From Carnegiea gigantea (Eukaryota; Streptophyta; Magnoliopsida; Caryophyllales; Cactaceae), in NCBI GenBank assembly GCA_029747015.1, contig JAKOGI010000083.1, positions 621,501-685,500 of the forward strand: DNA of 64,000 nt, in the 5' to 3' direction. A program made the position numbers and the translations under genes. Below, one piece after another: positions 61,527-64,000 of the stretch (position 1 is the stretch's first letter; each line of letters starts with the position of its first letter). The notes under the pieces are model-generated. The model was given only the letters and a program-made list of their open reading frames with translations. It searched no databases and was not told the origin of the DNA.

Positions 61527-62765
61527 CATTGCCAGATTTCCATCCCACATAAATCGTAAATTAGCTAGAGCTAAGACATATTGCAACTGCACAAGAACCA
61601 ATGAACTTGAACTGCAATAGGACTATACACTTTACAAATCAGCAACCCACCATTTCCATAATTTTCTACACAAACTGCATTCTCTCCTTTGGAGAAAAAC
61701 ATTTGACAGTGCAGGCAACTTTCGCTGACATTATTAACAACAAAATGGATGTCAGCATGAGCAACATCTAAGATCAACATCACATATTACAACACATTAT
61801 TCCTCCAACTCACTGATAGACTCACCAATGCGTATAAGGAAAATAATATCATAACTTGCTATTTGGTACCACTCATCAGTAGCTTCTCAGAGTTGCTCCT
61901 AGCCCATTAGCACCTAACTATCTTTCACAATAAGCTCACCACCTTGTTGCCCACACTCCAGGAGGATTTGAATCACAACCAGCTCACAGATGAAATTCAA
62001 ATACAAACAATAAAGTGCATAATAAATGCAAAAGTGCTGAAATCATACAGCCAACCAAACCCATAAACAAATTCACTAGCAGATCTTGGATATATGTCGT
62101 TACACTAAAAAAAAAAAAAGATATCCATGCCTCCCAAACCAGTACCATTTACAAATAGTTGAACTACAATCAATGGTGAAAATCTATCAAGTGGGGTTCC
62201 AGAGCAACTACAATCAATAATGAAAATCTATCAAGCTGTAAGACTCACACACAAGATCCTAAGTAAGAGGGCAATAATAGTAGCAGTAGATGCAGGAACA
62301 ACATTGCGGTACCAAACAAGAAATTGTCTCCCAATTCCCAAAAAAAGCCATCAAATGTAACATCAAATAAAATAAAAAAATCAATATACTCACTTTACAA
62401 TTGTAGAATTGCTGCTGAAATCTTCTCTGCTTTGTAATGTTGAATTACTACAGTGGTTTCAAACAGCGAAGGCAGAGAATGGGGAGGCGAACAGAGAGGA
62501 TTTTGTGAAGAAGGTAGGGATTTTATATTAGAAGCAAGGGCTGCAAAATCTAGGAAAACGTCAGGGGCATAATTGGAACAAAAAAATGAAATGTTGTAGC
62601 ATATTGCAAAATATTAAGAGACCTAACGTTTGTACAGCACTCCCTCAACCGCTAAAAGTTAATTTGATATGCTACTTTTCCGAACACTGAAATTTTGGGA
62701 AAGTAGAGCTTTGACATATTTAAAACACTAAACGTTACTTAAAACGCTGTTACCAAACACGGTCC
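61527..62765. other. Probable distal end of the PIF/Harbinger element
   Basis: Ends on the plus strand with GTTACCAAACACGGTCC; the reverse complement starts GGACCGTGTTTGGTAAC, a start widely seen in PIF/Harbinger elements. This sits upstream of ORF1 on the minus strand, as a 5' end should. I did not find a matching end on the left or a TWA duplication, so the limit is tentative. No coding sequence recognised. Confidence 0.45.
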
Positions 62766-63468
62766 AAACACTAATTAGGTGTTTTTTCAAGTTGTCAAGA
62801 TGATAAAAGTTTCTAATTTTAATTTGTTTTTATAGGTTGTGTTTTTGTTTCATGTTTTAAATTTTTTTTAAATGGTAAGTAATACAATGATTAAGTAGTC
62901 CTTCTCTCAAGGGTTATACCTAAGTTGTTCTCAATTTGTTGTTTAGTCCATGTCTTTCTACCTGACATATATTGAATGCATCTCTTATTGGTAAACAAGT
63001 CATTTGTTTGAGGCACAAGTTGACTTAAATCTGGATTGATTCATGTGTTTGGTTGATTTTTTGACTCTGGATGTTTGGTCTAGTAAGCTCATCCTACCCC
63101 CCCCCCAAAAAAAAAAAATCAACTTTGTAGGAAAGTTTGCATCGAATCAATTCGATTCAGTTCAATTTAGGTTTCAGGCCTACTTTCTGGTGAGCTTGTT
63201 ACTAATGTCAGGTTAATTACGTATACCATTTAGTTCGATTTTTATTTTCAGGGCCAAGCCTAGTGTCTGTAATTTCTATTTTCATTTTTGTAAGGTACAC
63301 GTCAAGTTATATTTATGCTTTTCTAGTCACAAATATGTTCTGGCAAATTTAAATTAGTGGCCTTAAGTTTTAATGATCAGAAAGAAAAATTATAGTGACA
63401 ATAAACACGTATATTGATGCACAATCCATTCTACAAGAACATAGTTTTTGCATAGGACAATTTAACAA
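62766..63468. other. Intergenic or 3' flank of the LEA-related gene
   Basis: No gene recognised. A poly-C/poly-A tract lies at 63099-63118. The part nearest 63468 should include the 3'UTR of the minus-strand gene. No clear polyadenylation signal was chosen. Confidence 0.4.
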
Positions 63469-63841
63469 TTATTGAACCATTCCCAAAGAAGCAATTAAGT
63501 TGTGGAGCCATCTACTTGTAGTTGTCGCCGTCTTCATATGAAAACCAGTTAATCTCAAGGTCCTTGCCTGCAGTGGAAGGGATGGCTTCCATCTCCTTGT
63601 CATGGCCGCTGGGATAATAAATTCCAGTTTTGTCATGGGGAACCCAGCACTTGTTGCTCCCATTATTAGCCACATGACTACCACTATTATTATAGTAGCG
63701 TTTACCATTTGCTTCTTCTCCCCTCGTTGCTTGCCCTTCAGACGTTGGGTTACTACTTGAGCTCTTCTTGTGAAAATTCTTCCCTAGTTTCAACCTGTCA
63801 ATTATTTTAGGCCATGTCCCACAATATGTGTGAAAGAGCAT
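63469..63841 (-). CDS. LEA-related protein, 3' exon (partial)
   Basis: The C-terminal part reads CWVPHDKTGIYYPSGHDKEM then AGKDLEINWFSYEDG. This matches the C-terminal signature of a plant family annotated as late-embryogenesis-abundant-related (C-W-(V/M)-P-H-x-x-T-G-I-Y-x-P-x-G-x-E). These are small, mostly disordered proteins linked to stress or seed maturation; their biochemical role is poorly known. Upstream is a Ser/Asn/Lys-rich linker. The frame opens at 63841, but a likely splice acceptor (AATTGACAG) ends near 63794, so the true exon probably starts at about 63793, and the N-terminal exon(s) lie beyond that, possibly outside the window. No stop or frameshift is visible between the acceptor and the stop codon at 63469. 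Confidence 0.62.
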
Positions 63842-64000
63842 TGTTTGTATGTAACGGGGTCAAGGACTCAAGCCTTGCATGAGGGAATCAAGTAAATCTC
63901 AAACTTCTATTTGGTTTGTACTACGTTTAGGTCAAGTTTAAGTTTATTGCAAGGTTAGTTTTACAAGTTCGTTCATAAATACAAGCATTATTCGCGAAGA
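63842..64000. other. Probable intron or upstream part of the LEA-related gene
   Basis: AT-rich, without a convincing coding exon. It is consistent with intron sequence upstream of the 3' exon. Confidence 0.35.

Noticed and set aside
61354..61620. Frame starting in GGGTTCGGGTCGGGT sequence
   Set aside because: It crosses the right end and target duplication of the hAT-type element at 60424-61518.

Overview
This is a plant nuclear window, almost certainly from a flowering plant. It is AT-rich, has long gene-free stretches, plant-type splice sites, and is dominated by layered transposable elements: Ty3/Gypsy LTR retrotransposons with large (about 1.3-3.7 kb) LTRs, hAT and PIF/Harbinger DNA transposons, MITEs and a Helitron. 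I cannot name the species. I see no prokaryotic genes, CRISPR arrays, rRNA or tRNA genes. No intact autonomous element and no convincing new molecular system is visible; the interest lies in precise insertion histories, a conserved LTR module, and a damaged deneddylase gene.

Layout. 1-5335: minus-strand LTR element with primer binding site and a 3.7 kb LTR, running off the left edge. 5336-10380: intergenic, with a 277 bp hAT-type MITE. 10381-10875: CCCH zinc-finger pseudogene (+). 11157-13620: NEDP1/DEN1-like deneddylase gene (-) with a 5'UTR intron, but frame-broken at the segment that should carry its catalytic Asp. 13883-18819: two near-identical 1.28 kb LTRs (-) around a decayed pol end. 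18820-24615: AT-rich sequence split by a minus-strand solo LTR (target duplication ATACG). 24621-27285: a second solo LTR (+). 27670-37494: a nest of two Tekay/Del-like Ty3 elements, A and B; A's 3' LTR abuts B's reverse transcriptase region exactly. 37495-43074: decayed Tat/Ogre-like pol (element D) and unassigned sequence. 43075-49100: a 312 bp LTR stub, a full LTR, a primer binding site and decayed internal sequence (element C). 49772-51242: hAT transposase remnant whose frame is interrupted by a 379 bp Harbinger/Tourist-like MITE. 51243-55920: 4.7 kb non-autonomous Helitron. 56079-62765: two-gene PIF/Harbinger element (-), both genes broken, with a 1.1 kb hAT-type element inserted upstream of the Myb-like gene. 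63469-63841: last exon of a LEA-related gene (-), the only host gene here that looks intact as far as it can be seen.

The genes do not form a pathway. The host loci (CCCH pseudogene, NEDP1-like gene, LEA-related gene) are separated by transposon layers. The PIF pair (DDE transposase plus Myb/SANT-like DNA-binding partner) once worked together, as is known for that superfamily. Five of the LTRs share a 140-170 bp module despite strong divergence elsewhere.
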